A DNA stretch of 64,000 bases from Scatophagus argus (taxonomy: Eukaryota; Chordata; Actinopteri; Scatophagidae): NCBI RefSeq assembly GCF_020382885.2, contig NC_058515.1, forward strand, positions 5,687,223-5,751,222, written 5' to 3'. Positions 33,901-48,900 of the stretch are shown here, piece after piece; positions within the stretch are counted from its first letter, which is position 1, and each line of letters begins with the position of its first letter. Below the pieces are notes generated by a model. That model saw nothing but the letters and a program-made list of their open reading frames with translations. It searched no databases and was not told the origin of the DNA. The position numbers and the translations under genes are program-made.

Positions 33901-36900
33901 GATTTTTTTTCACTTGTCACACAGCTTGTGTGACAAGCGGCAACAGCGGTGAGGAAAACACGGTGCCTGATGTATACATTGCACGACAAACCAACAGATT
34001 ATTATTCAACGAGTGAGGGTACAAAGCTGCTAATCAAATGTTGAGGTTGTCTCCAGCTGGAATAACCGCATTCCATATGTGTTTACTAACGGTCTCCAAT
34101 TTGTGCTTACATTTCACACTGCAAATATTGCTTTCGGAGAAGATTTTTAATCTCTAGAATTCTTGAAAGTCAGGGAGAATTTGGGATTGTGAGATTAAAA
34201 AGGAGACCGTTTTGATTATAGGAACCACAGCCTATTACACTCAGCTGCTACGTGTTCATTAGGCTGCGTGGTGGAAATGTGTATTATTAGAATCATTGGA
34301 TTATTTAAAGATGGGCTTAGCCCGTGAGTTAATCTTTCGCCATGACACAGCCTTGTCTCACTGCCTTTGTTAAAGAGAGAATGGGACTTTTCTTTCTGTA
34401 CATCCTTTGAATGCAGCGTATAAAGACTTTCTGTCATGTTTTGAAATCCAGGTCTTCAGATGCAAGTGCTGTCACCTCAGTCTTTGACATTTTTTCAGAC
34501 AGTAGCCTAGTATCTTAATTTGGAAAAAAAATTAGCTTATAAAGCTGCTTAAAAGAAAGGATCAAAAATTCTGGACTCTTAATAATTATGTCTTGTTTAA
34601 TGCTGAGAATTTCATAACAATCCTTTCGTGTATAAAAGACACAGAAGAGCTAATCATCCATTTCTTAATCTCTAGAACACTTTCAGTAAACACAAACCTC
34701 CATCAGCGCTGAATACAAGGACACCATGCATGTAATCTTAGGTTAAAGGGAATTTGATCCTGCAAGCATCCCATAGATTTTGGATTTCACTATCTTCCCC
34801 AAAACTCCCTTAATGCCTGTAACAGAAAAATATTCAACGCAGCCCAGCACGTACTGAGGTTTGCTATAGCTAACGTGTTAGCAAAGCGTTGCCTTCATAC
34901 ACATCCAGGAGACACCTAGTGTCCCCGCGTAACAAATGTAAATACAATATTCACTTTCTCTTTAACTTTGTTTTTGGTCTCTGCAATCTCTCAGTGAAAT
35001 GGCTCTTAAGCAGCTAAATGTCTTACTACGTTCATCAGCTAGTTAGTTGCTAACTTTGTGTGATTTGGTGCTAGCGAGGAAGCATGGATAGAAATCTAAA
35101 TATGAATTATTCCTTGGTCCAAGACCAATCTTCTCACCAAATGTGGTGAAAATCTCTTCATCATTTGGTGAGACCTCCTGCTGAAGGACAGACAGGACGA
35201 CTGAGAGGAATAAAGTACAACATCCTCAGCAGAAAGTGCAAACACATGTGCTCCTTTTCTCTATTTCTGTCATTAAGATCGACTTGATTACCACTAACTG
35301 GCTCTATATATAATTCTGTTTCCAAGTATTTCCTCCTAATTTAAAGCAGTGGGATGATTTGTCCTGTGCTTTCATGGCAGGTAAATAGCTTTTTACTCCT
35401 CAGTCCTCTTGAAAGCCTGAAGATGGTCGACAAGAGGGGGATGTAGTCAATCACACACGATAGCATTCCTCTTCATTTTTCTTTTCTAATCAGGCAGTCT
35501 ATACGCAGGATAATGGATAACATGTTGCACATGTTTCCTAGACAGTTTGTCATGTCGTGGATGTGCTATCAGGAGGATTAGATTATTCAGAGACGGACTT
35601 CAAATGCGTCACTTAAACCCCTTAAGGTGATATTTATACAGCCCTGACTTCTACACTGCATGGTGTCTCATTTTTGATAGTGGCTGTAGCTCCCTTCTAC
35701 TATTTTTAACTGTATTTCTTGCTTTCCTTCTTTATCTGCCACTACCCCCCTTCTGTCTCTCCTTTCCCTTTCCCCTCCCTCCCCATCCTCTCTTCCTTTC
35801 TGCGTCACTGTATCTGTGCATTGAGCATGAGTGTGTGCGCTTAATGACAGAGGTGCAGAGGCGGCTTGAATGGTAGCTAAAACAGAAGCTGTCCTCCTCT
35901 CTTTCTGTCTCTCTCTCTCTCTCTCTCTGTCACACACAGTCAGCCCCAAACCGAATAACTGTTATTTAAAGACGAGAGCTGTACTTGCTCGTTTGAGATT
36001 TAAATAAAAAAAAAAAGAAGCCTTGGAGATTGATGGGTGGAGTAGACGATGGGAAAGAATGAGGGAGTGAAGAGAGGGAGGAAAAGAAGGGAGGTACCTA
36101 GTGATGGAAAGATGAGAGAGAGAGGCAGGAGGAGGATAGAGGGGATGATGTCATCTTTTAACCCTATACTACTCCCCTCTCCTCCCTCTTGTTTCTTCCC
36201 CAGATTCTTCCTCCTCTCCTCTCTGTGTCTCTCTCTGGCAGGACTATATTTAGATTGGAGCAGCTGTGTATGTGTGTGTGTTTGTGTTTTGATGCTGTTG
36301 CAAAGAGCTTGAGCTTGGCACTGCTCAGTCTCAAATGTTACTGCTCATTTTACCAAATGCATCCGCTGCTCTCCCTCCTCTCGCTTCCACCATCTTTTCC
36401 ACGTCACATGCCGTCTTCTCCTCCTCTCTCTCTCCGCATCAGGTTGGATTTTTCTCAACAGCCTCTTCCCTCCTCTGTGTATTTTCTGTCAAGAGGTCTC
36501 ATGAAAAGACCAACAATGATTGATCCAACTAACAAGTGTTGTCTGTGTAGCCAAAGGGGGGCTTCACCATCTGTACAGCATATGACATGATGATTGCTAT
36601 TTGAGTAAGGAAAACCAGAAACTTAAATGACAGGAAAAAAATGGAAGAAAAATCAGGGACGGCAACAGAGGAGGGATCCTTCACTGAGGACAGACAAAAG
36701 ACTGACAAATTCAGAATATATATACAGATCACAATGACATTTCTGATTCATACACTGAGGCTGAACCAAAACAGTGAAGCTATGTGGCTGCAAATCAAAA
36801 AAATGAGCTCAAAGATCCTAAAAACTAAGGGAGACCCCTTCCATATAGCACACAGCCATTAGCTCTATTGCCAGTATGTAAATATTGATTAGCGTAGCTT

Positions 36901-39900
36901 TAAAAAGAAAACAGGAAGTTCTTCAGAATAAAAGGGGTTAAATTAATAATTGTTTGTGAATTTTAAAGATCTGTTATCTGCACAGTCAGTATAGTAATGC
37001 AAAGCCTGAAGCACTTTGTATTAGCGCTGATAGCTTACTGTTTATAAAACACTTACATGAAGAGTGTAATTGTTTTTCCTAAGCTGTACTGAGTGTTGTA
37101 AGCTCACTGTTCATATTGCTTTTATAATTGTGCTAGTGTAACTTTAGTAATGCTGTACCATGGTGACTATATGCATTTTAGTCTTAAGGGATTTTCTGAG
37201 TTAATAAAGATGAAACACAGAATTAAATTTAACTACATGCATTCATATTGCAGTTTGGATTTTATAGCCACAGCTAGGCTTGTTACTTATTTAAAACACT
37301 AGTTGAGATAATAAGAAACATGAAAGTAGAGTGACCCGTGTTGACCTAATGATAGCATTCACTTTACTCAGTGTAAACGCACTGAAAATTTTCTTCTTAA
37401 AGTAAGCTTTTTTCTAGTTGTACGGGACATGACATGGCTCTTTCATTTTCTTTTTATTCGTTCTCTTCCACTCTTGCCTCTCACATGACCCACCAAGTTT
37501 CTTCGTTTCCTCCATCTTCCCTATCTTTGTCTCCCAAACACACACACACACACACACTTTTTTCTTTCCCATCGTCTTTTCACCTCGCTCTGTTCTTCTT
37601 TTCTCAGTCCCAGCAGGGCACATCTTCATACAATTACTCCCCATTAAAAATGGATTAGATTTCACCTTCACAGTCTGTCCACAAAGGGAGAATAGGATGG
37701 AGGGAGGGAGAAGAGGGGGGAGGTGGTGGAGAGAAATTGGGTGAGAAGAACGAAGAGAAAGAAAAGACAGCAAGTGGTTGATTATGAAGGGAAAGGAAAA
37801 TCGAGTGGTTGAGTAACAAAGGAAAGGAAGGTACTTTACAAGAGGACAGGAGGTAGAAGATTGATGAAGAACAGGAAGATGAAAAGACTGAAGCTGTAGC
37901 TATCCCAAACCAGCCAAGAAACTCAAATACAGAAGTGGTTTGTGGTCGCCTTGCAGATCTAGACTCACATTAGTTCTCAAAGCAAAGTCAGAATAAATAG
38001 TTCTCCTTCTTAAACTTTTCACACTCATTTTTCCTCACAAATAGTCAGAAAATTGTGTGAACTCGGCTGTCACACGTTTGTCCAGTCACTGAGAAATGGC
38101 TTCAATTCAAGAACAAACTGACTGCTCAGTACAGCTCAGTGGACGGACTCATAGATGTCAACACTAGATGTAAAATGGGCAAAAAGAAAGGTTAAAGAGA
38201 AGTCACAGAAAAAGTTTATGCAGCTCACATCATGAAAGTTGAATGGACAGAAAACAAGAAGTGGGTCTGATATTCTGAGGCTTTGTGCACAAACCACACA
38301 CAGTCGTCTGCATACAACAAGGACACTTGCCTGAATAGAAGGAAAGCTTGACGTAAACTAACTTTAAACTAAATGTAACTCTGAGTACATGAAGGTGCAA
38401 ACCAGAAAATTAGAAATCACAGACTTTTTGCAGACATTTAATTTTTGTATGTGTTTCCATATCACCCTCCTGAGACTTTATAAAATAGCAGCTTGGTGTT
38501 TTTGCCATGTACTGGACTTCAGATAAATCCTCTGGTCTCACTGGTGTCAAAAGAGCATGTGTTGTGTGCCTTGACACATCAAGCAAAGGACAGTGCTCAT
38601 CTATTGTTGTGCAGCTCCATGCCAAAGGGAGCAGATGGTCTTGGTGTGCCCACAAGAGGTGAGGGGGTCTGAGGTTGGAAGAGCTCCAGTCAGCCCCCCT
38701 TTAACCTGCCTATGTTTCCCACCTGGGGGTTAAGAAGGGTTAAATCTAATCTGCTCCTGCTGTGTGTGTGTCTGTGTGTGTGTGTGTGTGTGTGCGTGCG
38801 CATGTAAGCCTCGGATCATCGTCTTTCCAACTGCATAGTTAGTCTAGACTGCTTTGTAGCCGTTGGTAAAGCTGTATTATTTTCTTCTGACACAGGGAAA
38901 TTATTTGTTCAAACTGTACGTACACTGAGTTACCAGTATAGGCAATATGTCTATATAAGGGGCCAGACTGAGACCCCAAGTTGATGGTGGCATAGTAATC
39001 AGTGTCTTATTTTATTTAGTTATTTTCAGCATGATGTGGCACCCTGATCTCTGTAGTCACTGTTTTTGGCACTCAGTCACCCATTTATTTCTTTATTCAT
39101 TCAGGAAACAGTGATGTTGAATAAGTACCAAGCTCACAAGTATGGTTTTAGGAATCAAACATAATGGGCCTTTTCTTTTCAGCCACACTGGCAGTAGAGA
39201 TGGCAGCATCCTTTAACTTTTTGTCTAGCGTAGTCACTGGGTCAATATTTTCATTTGTCTATATGAACTTTATCTTTAGCGTTAAGTGGAATTTAAAGGT
39301 TATTTTATTTGTCGAATAAAATGTGGGTATAGAATACAGAGTAGGATTCTGTGGGCATGAGTACTGGTGACAGGTATCTCTGTTTTAACATTTGTCTACA
39401 TGGTGTGGTATATCATAACATGAACTTACAGTCTAAAACATCCGCAACATTCTGCTGAAAAACATACTAAGAGCAATAGTTTTTATCTTTTTGGTGTTTA
39501 TTTTACATTCGATGCGTATTTTATCATTTATCTCAATGTAGAGCAGCATATTATTGTTCACACCAAACCTCACATACATCTGACTAATATAAAATTGGGA
39601 TATTTCACTGCTGTATTTAGCTATTGAGTCATCTATCATCTGGCTACTCAGAAAAAGAGCCAAGAATTTCCATTTGGCTGCTATCAAAGCTCGTAACTCT
39701 GCACTTTGGCGTTTGCTTATCTTTCTACCTTTTGCATAATGCTGCACAGGCTGAGCCCCCCCTCCCCAAAAGGCTTGTGGAATCAATTTAAAACTCTGTA
39801 TATGTCTTCAGTAATCCATTGGTGTCAGCCACTTTCTCTACATCGGTGAAAAGTGGTGGTTTTTGTGAGATACAAGGTTTTAATCTGAGGGCCGGCAGCA

Positions 39901-42900
39901 GGTTGTTTCATTGTGATGAACAGGTCTTGAGAATGAATCTGACAGGTAATAGGACTGAGATACAGCACAGCCCTCTGGAGGAAGGTGTGTGTGGATGGGT
40001 GTGTGTATAAATGAAAGCCACTGCATGTGGGTGTGTACAAATGTGCTTGTAGAGTAGTAGTCTGCTCTCTTTCCCTCATTACATTTGAGAGAAGATCTGG
40101 CCTGTAAAATACATCTCTGTAGACACCGACACTTCCACTTTGTCAAACGATTCCCTACAAAACACAAAGTGCCTTTCAGGAACACCAGAGGATTTGGCTG
40201 AGCTTCACTGCCTCTTTATGTCCTTTGACTTCCATGTCTAACATTTCTCTTCTCTCTCTTTCTTTCTTCCCACCTCTCAATCTTCCAGACGCCCCGGTGG
40301 CAGAGTTACATGATCTGTTCTGTAAGAAGCTGCAGCAGTGCTGTGTGCTGTTTGATTTCCTGGACTGCGTGGCTGACCTGAAAGGGAAGGAGATCAAACG
40401 TGCGGCACTCAACGAGCTGGTGGAGAGCGTGGCCACTAGCAGAGGAGTCCTCATAGAGCCTCTCTACCCAGAGGCCATAAAGATGGTAGGAGGGGAGAGG
40501 ACGAGAAGGGAGGTTAGGGGTTGAAATTATGAGACCTGAGAGCTAGATGGAAGGAGAGAAATGAAAGACAGAGGAGTAAAAGTATCCCAATGCGTAACAA
40601 GTGAACATCAATCAGTGGCCAACACTGGAACATTTGAAAACTCTACATACAGACACACACAAACACACTAAAAACTAGGATGAAAGGATGAACGAAGGAG
40701 GAAAAGACAGCAGAGGGTGTGATATCCAGCTGAGGAGCTCTGGTGGAGTCACCAGAGACTATAAACAAAGGTAGTGAGGGAGGAGAGGAGAAAGCGAGGA
40801 AGGAATAGATAGATATGGGGGGGGGGCAAAGAAAAGGAGAGATAGAGCATTTGAAAAGGGTGCTAAGTACCAAGAGGCTGCACAGATGGCGAGAAAGAGA
40901 GGGAGGGACAGGAAGGATAAAGTGGAGTGTTGTGCAAAATGTGCGGACACCATCACCGAGCAGCAGAGGTCCCAGAGGATATGAAGAGGAGGAAAGGGAA
41001 AAGGGGATTGACGAAAGAAGGTAAAGCGAGCAGAGGATATAGCTTATGTTATGGAGTCACTATGCCCAGAGGATGTGAAAATGCTGATGCGAACAGAGGG
41101 ATGGGATGAAAGGAAAGTGGGTGCAAGCTTTAACATGAGGCCACAAGGTCATAAAATAGGTAAGGTAGGAGAAAGAGGGAGGCCAAGAAAATACACTTGT
41201 TTCCCATGTTTTGGTCTCATTTTAGTTCTTGTACAAATCTGCTCCTAATATGATTTTGCCTAATATTTTGCATTGAAGAAGAGTCAGAGTCAATAGCCAT
41301 GCCCCCCTTCTGTGAGTCTGTTTAATGCTAACATCAGCTTGCTAAGATGCTCACAATGACAATGCTAACATGCTGTCATTAAGCAGGTGTCATGTTAACC
41401 ATGTTAGCTCAGTGTGTTTAGCATAGGCTAAAGGTTAAGAGGAAGACTAGAGGAGAGGGGAGGAGTAAGAGGAGAAGAAATGATAGAGGGAGGATGAAGA
41501 GAATAACTTTACGGTTTTGGCAAGAATCAGGAAAGAAGACGAGATAAGCTACAATGCGTAACAAGCTTAGAGGATTCATACGTCCAGAAAATCATATTCT
41601 GTAGCATGAGGAACTAGAATGAGAATGAAGCCCAAATCCCCCTGAAGTGAGAAGTTTTACTCATGCAAACAGAAGTGTGGAGAGAGAAGGAATGGAAGAG
41701 AAAGTAATGCTGAATTGGAGCACTGGGATTTACCATATTTGCTTTTTGCAATATAGTTTATGCACTAAATGGGCAGTTGAAATGCTTTTGTTGAATAAAT
41801 CATGACACAGCGAGCAGTCGGGTTGCATGACTTATTAGCTGTTCTCAAACAACAGCATCTAACACACCCGACAATAGTGAGGACAACTCTATGCTATGGT
41901 TAAGACAGCTATGGTCAAGACTAACTTTTTTCCCCTGGCAACAGTTTCTTCTTTGATTATGAACACTTTCATTATATAATACTGTGCCAAGTACAGCTAC
42001 CCGGCAACATAACAGTTTCATTTTATGAGCTTGATTTAGTTGATAGAACCTCCCCACCTATTGAACGTGATCAAAATTGTCTCATAACAAACTATTCATC
42101 CTGGATCTACCCAGAGAGTTAATTTAATTAGTAGTGACACAAATCTGTGATGTGCATCATGTTGAAATCTCAGCATCATGAAGTCTAGAAATGAGTCAAA
42201 GGACGTTTTTGTAAATGTTTTTGCTCTTTTATGACTATGCCTATACTGTACCAGGACATTTAAGCAAAAAGATTTCAATCAGAGACTTGTAGACCTTGTC
42301 TGTTTGGAAGATACATACTACTATATTCCGTTAAGAAATGTCCAAGATATCTGCAACATTAACAGTAATGTACTTGTATGCCATTTGGCATTTCCTTTTA
42401 ATCTCTCTGCTTGCTTTCTCCACCTCCTTTTCTTTTCTGTTCACTTCCTGTATCCACTTCCATTTTCATTTATTCCACTTCCTATTTTTTTTCTCTCACA
42501 TTCCTCATCCTGTTCCCACTACTCTTTTCAGATTTCGGTAAATATATTCCGCACTCTCCCACCCAGCGAGAATCCAGAGTTTGACCCTGAGGAAGACGAA
42601 CCGACACTCGAAGCCTCCTGGCCGCATCTGCAGGTATATCATACACGCAAAAATTCACGTTGTGGTAAAATTATGACCATATTCTGATCATTTACATAAT
42701 TTAATGCAGCCAGGTAAGAGAAAAAAGGAATTTTTTAATGAAAGTGAAACACAGGGCATCAGTAGGTACCATGAAAAATGGGCTTGACTGTATGCCATAG
42801 TGCACACAACTCCCACCAGGTGTTGTTGCTTGTGCAGCGTTCAGCATTTATCTGCACATAAACACCCAGTACCTGAGCCTGTTGATCAGTTCATTCTGCT

Positions 42901-45900
42901 GTTTAAAGCAAAATAAAAAATATGAGAAAATATGCCTGATTTATCAACCTGAATCACAAAACTAAGCTTTAGCAAAGCAGAATGTCACATTTCCTAAATA
43001 AACTTGTGAAGTTTGCCCAGATGACATTTGGGTGTGGTGTACAATCACTTCTGCACCTTCAGGAAGGGATGAGTCAAAAGCGTGAAGTCCAAACTGTCTC
43101 ATGAAAGAACATTTTTTTTCCCCTTTCCCACTCAGTTGGTATCTTGAGCAGGTGAAGTTTTTTTGCTGTCACCTTTCCATATTTCTGGATTCTTAAGTTC
43201 AGATTTTTCACCTCTCGCTGCTATCTGGAATGATCAGCACTCTATGCTGTGGAGAGCAACTTTGTGGAAGTAGTTTGCCATTTTGAAAAGTGTGCTTTTT
43301 GCTTTTTTGCAAGGAGTTAGACTGGAAGACTGATACCACTCTCTGAGAGAGCCCGATCTTCTCATCAATTTCTTGGAAAGAAAGCAAATAAGCTTGCTTA
43401 TTTGAATAATTACAAGCGCAGTTTTGCTAACAGGGGAGGGGGTGTAGAAAATAAACAAGTTATGGCAGTTTCTGCTCATCTTTTTCTGTCTTATCACTGC
43501 CACCTTTCCACTCTTGTGGGGCCTTCTGGTTTCTGTATATTCTTTGCGCTAAACTAAGCTAACCAGCTGCTGACTTTAGCTGCATAGTTAGCACACAGAT
43601 ATGAACATGGCATCAATTTTCTCATCTAACTCTGACACGAAAATGAATAATTCCCATAAGGTCAAACTGTTCCATTACGAGACAAACTAAATAATATCTA
43701 ATTGCTTGCTGTTTGTGCTTCTGTTAGCTGGTGTACGAGTTCTTTCTGCGTTTCCTGGAGAGCCCGGACTTCCAGCCTTCCATGGCTAAACGCTACGTTG
43801 ACCAGAAATTTGTCCTGCAGGTAATCCTCTCTCTGTCTCCATGAAAAAGTGCTGTTTGTCAAATCCAAAGCTCTGAGATGTTTCTAAAATCCTGATAAGT
43901 TGAAAGTTATGAATAAATGAAGCTCCTTTTTGAAACAGCAGCCAGTGCAGAAACTTGTAATAACCATACTGAGGTACTCTCAGATTTAGTTATCTTTGTT
44001 GGGGCACATAAAAATATGAAAATTGACTTAAGGACTCGACTTTTCTACAGTTGTACAACTTTTAGTTTTAACATCCTGCTTTATATGAGGAAGTGATGAG
44101 GAAAAAAACAGTTAATGTAATTTTTTACATTTTTTTGGAGGGGTGATAAAAATGTAATTCTACTACCATGAAATGTTCTCATGCTCCAGAGGTTATTGTG
44201 ATTTGCCGTTTGTGTTCTGGGGGGAACTTTTATGTGATTACAAATTAGGTTTATGCTTGAAAACAGTTAAAATAAATTCAAGGTGGTGACTGAATGTAGG
44301 AGTAAAGAGGTCAGAGAATGACTTCTGTCAGAAAATGTCCTCACAAGAACCATACTACAATCATACTCTCTCTGTGTCTGTAATTATCGTATGTGTGTGC
44401 AGCTCCTGGAGCTGTTTGACAGCGAGGACCCCAGGGAGAGGGAGTACCTAAAGACCATCCTGCACCGTGTCTATGGAAAACTACTGGGCCTCCGAGCTTA
44501 CATCCGCAAACAGATCAACAACATCTTCCTCAGGTAAAGGGTTTGCTTTCCACCAATCCAAATGCACAGGATTTAACAGTGCTATTTATAGCATTCTAAC
44601 ATCAATAAATCAAACATTAGCCAACAAAGACCATCAGCAGGGAGAACAGCTGTGTTTATGACCTGTGCAATGCATTTTTTTTTTTAGCTTGGTGCGTCAC
44701 TGGAACAAATAGGGATGATTTTACAACACAGAACAGTAACATTTTTTTTTACATCTTTAAAGAGTAGTCAGGATGCACATTTGTTGTTATCACGGGCAGT
44801 CATTTCCTTACAGAAGTTGCTTTCAAGCCAAGTTATCAGTGTGGGAAGAATGGAATGTTATTCCAACTTGGGAGTTCTTGCACGTTATTTGGTAGATATG
44901 TGGACATTATGACTAAATTAGCAACTTTGTTTTTGGTGTTGCATTTTTGGAGTGGTTCTTTAACAACTGAAAGCAGACAGTAGCATACAGCTCCTTAATA
45001 CTAGTGTTGTTCTTGCATTTTTATGCTATGTAATTACCAGTGGTGATGGCCTTGCACCCATCTGGTGATCAGTTTGTTAATACTTGTGTCTTTTGAGAAC
45101 TTTGAACCACATCTAGTAGGCTGACATTTATAATTTTGCCAGTTAGCTGGTTGTAATTACAGTCTGCACAATATGATTTGAATGGGCCATAAACAGCAAC
45201 ACAGAAGAGAATGGGAGACAAATAGCGACATCCAGAAGCAACATTTCTAAATTGTGAGAATGCACAAAATGACTGCTCATTTGGAGTCATTACACTCGCT
45301 GAATCAGCCATCATGCACATACTCCGAGTGTTTAAATCATCGTGTAGTGACACAACTCTTCTCAAGTGATTGGTTAAGCCCACTGACTAACAGGAGAGCT
45401 GCGAGGTACAGTCAGGTTTCATCTTTTCCCTACAACAAGTGTGGCTAAATTGTTGTGTTTGCAACGTAATTCAAGCCCCATAGAGCTGCAACACTGCAGC
45501 AGACTCTGTTTCTGTCTCAGTTAACTGGTTTCAGTATTTTGACAGCTAAAAGATACAGTATAAGCATAAATCTGCTTAACATCTATTATGCTTCATCTCC
45601 CTCTTACACGGTATGATCACAGAGGTAACAGAGTTGTATTACAGACATAGTACATCATGATATTGATCAGCCCCTTCCAGGGAAATTGATGCATGGGTAA
45701 TTTTACAGGAAGTTATCAAATTATGTTTTCTGGAATTGCAGTCCTTCTTTTAGTTTTTTTCTTTTTTTTTTTTAATTTCTTTAACTTTTTGTTTAAGTAG
45801 CAACAGCAGCTTTATCTACTGATGAATCCTGACAAGTCACTCCATGTGTCTGTGTTGATCTTCAGGTTCATATATGAAACTGAGCACTTCAATGGAGTCG

Positions 45901-48900
45901 CAGAGCTTCTGGAAATCCTCGGCAGGTTTGTATCAAACACGCTGCTGTGGAGGAAAGCATAGTTTGTAGCATGTCATAGTTTGCTGAATGCACACACGCA
46001 TGCACACACACACACACACATACACATAGCCTACCGTACTTGGCCCACTGCTCCAATTTGTGAGACAGCCGGGCACCCAGTGAATTAAGCATCTAAAAAA
46101 ACGGTAACAAAACATAACCACTATTTCAACTGCTCAACACAAAAACCAATATGCATTTATTTTTCATTTATCATCACTGTTCCCTCCTTCTTATCAGGTA
46201 AACACAAGCGTGGGTGAAGCCCAGGGAGTGAGAAATGAGTTAGGCTCAGGTAAAACAAGCAAAGGTTGGGGTTGACAGGAGGGGGTTGAAGACATGTGAG
46301 AAATGACTCACAGGTTTGTGTAGTTTGTTGCTTTATCTCTGAGGCCAGTAAGTGAGATATGAGGAAGATAGAAATGAACAGAGAGCAAGGAAGGAAGCCA
46401 AGTTGATAAATAAAACATGTATATGTATGTATCTAGCACCTAACCAACATTGAGACAAACCAGCCCAGTGTCTCTAAATCGCTTTACTTTATTTTATGTT
46501 TAACATCAATAAAGATAAAGGCACTTCTGTCTTACTGATGTCAAAGAATGATAGACAAAGATGTTTTGTTTACATTTCAGCTGCCAGAATACCTTTGAGA
46601 AAAAAGAATATTTACTGACTGACTAATATTGATTTGTTTGTTTGCTTTGTGATTTCTTATTTTCAGTCTCCTTTTATTTATTCTCTTTCTCCTGTCATCT
46701 GCCCACACGTCTCACATCTTTCAGAACTATCAACATGTCTGTTAATGTAACAGGAGCATGTCATTGTGAATAAGTGATGTCATTGCTAGTTTCGCTGCAG
46801 TCTCAAACTTGGGTACAATGTACAAAATCTCTCTTAAGTGTCCACATGTTACATAGGAGAGAAATATTTACTTTCTTTCTTTCTACAAATGAAACCATAA
46901 TGGCGCTCTGCTTTTACTGTATTTCCTCAAATATCATTCGGTCAATTAAAAGCCAGGGCACGGTCGACCCAAACGAATAAAACACAGGCCAGTGAAAAAG
47001 CAAGAGTGGATGAGCTCCTTGTGCCTGGAATGTAATATGCATGCCTGTTAAGCATAATGTACATTTCTATCGCTTATTTTTGACAACTCTTATTATTAGT
47101 AAATTCAACAATATAACCAAACTTTTTTAAATACTTTGCTATCCTGATTTCTTTATTTAAAGTGACCTAACATGAATTTGATTTAGCAATACAGATGATT
47201 CTAGCTTAAAAATAAAAAATAATAATTTCATTAAACTGTATATTTACAGTATGCAAAATCTAAAAATGCTCTTTAAATATATAGGATCTTCAGCTGGCAG
47301 AGACACACATCTTTACATTGCAACAGCAATAGGTGTTTTGTTTTTTGGCCTGTGAACCACCGTTAAGTTTTAGCTTTGGCTCCCAAAAGGAAAAACGTTT
47401 GCACGCTACTATTTCAAATGATCACAAATCAAAAATGGATGATGACTGAGATGTCTGAGAAGTATGGGTTAATGTAGAGAAAAGTAGAAGAGAGGATGAT
47501 GAGGATGTGAGAGAGATGGAGGGAGGATGAGCGAGGGAACAGTGAGTCAGAAGTGGATGAAGGAGGAGGGAGAGCTGGAGAAGAGAGAGAGGTATGTATT
47601 CATGTTGGTGGTAACAGAGGTATTTATAGCTCCGCCCACACAGAGAGACGGGGAGAGAGATGGGTGAGGTAGGATGCGTTGTACAGAGAAAGAGAGAGAG
47701 AGAGGGAAGCAAAAAGGAACAGCAGGAGGGAGATATCATAGAAGCAATGTTCTATTAAATAAAGATGCTATTGGAAAATGAAGGCAGAGAGAGGCTGACT
47801 GACTGATGCAGAGACAAACAGATAAATACTCCACGCAAACTGACAAACAGCTCAGAGCGCTGCTAAATAAGTGCTTCCGAGTTTAGTTCCCACTCCTCCG
47901 CTGCTCGTTCTGTTCCCTCTGTAGGCTGAACTAATTCCATGTCGGTCGGTGTAGTAGTGAACCACGCATTCGTCCAATGGCTTGGAAATGGTCACAGTAC
48001 AAGAATAGACTCCACCACGCAGACAGTTGCACACGCTTACACAGCTGTGAATGGTAGTCTGTGATGTTTTCATTGTTTCTGTGCCATGAGATATGAGAAA
48101 GCAAACTGATGATACATTTTCCTGTGAGACCATAGGAGAGAGCTTATTAGTGGATTGCTGTTTTAATCTAACCAATACTAACTGAATATTTGATATATTC
48201 GAAATGAAAGACTGTTGATGTGGTTTGATATGAAAAACACTTTGTTATAGATAGATAGATAGATGACCTTGTTGTTTGTGCCAGGAAGAAAACCAACATA
48301 ATAAAAAAAGAGCTCATCTGACACAGAGTATTAGCTGTAACTTTAAGTGTCTTCTTCTCTTTCCCAGCATCATAAATGGCTTCGCCCTGCCCCTGAAGGC
48401 TGAACACAAGCAGTTCCTGGTTCGAGTTCTTATCCCGCTACACACAGCAAAGTCCCTTTCCATCTTCCACGCACAGGTCGGTGACAGTTTTCTGCATATG
48501 CCGATATTTAAATTGTTGGTGCATTAGATTATTTGATAATGACTGGCTTTACCACATTTTTCTTTAGACAAATTTGGCGTTGAAAATCTACCAACTTGGT
48601 TGTTTTTTGACACCAATTTGCATTGTACATAACACCACAAATGAAAATAAACAACAGCAACATTTGTTGACATAGCTTGATGCCATGTCTACAGATGTTT
48701 ATTTGATCACTTTCAACTGTTTCTTCATGTGTGTACATATGTTTCTCGTTTGCTGATATTTCCACCTCCAAGCGAACAAAAGACAAGTCTGAATTGCGTT
48801 TTTTTGTTGCTGTGGTGAAAAAAGCCAACTTAACTGATACTTAGATCTCACTAGAACTATGAAATGAAACTCAAAATACTTGTTGATGGTCGGTGTTTTT

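Larger units (their letters stand above)
25180..40288. other. ppp2r5b intron 1, about 15 kb without a recognisable gene
   Basis: It runs from the GTGAGA donor at 25180 to the acceptor CCAG at 40288. No convincing exon or RNA gene was seen; the longest frames are simple or repeat-like. It includes purine/pyrimidine tracts (33330-33500, 35690-36240, 37440-37780), repeat-like blocks at 32300-32720 and 34960-35075, and a (TG)n run at 38760-38800. Its length, next to a short first coding exon, makes it the likely place for enhancers. Confidence 0.6.

Noticed and set aside
47422-47739. 105-codon minus-strand Ser/Leu-rich frame
   Set aside because: It is the translation of a GA/CT-rich tract; low complexity, not a gene.
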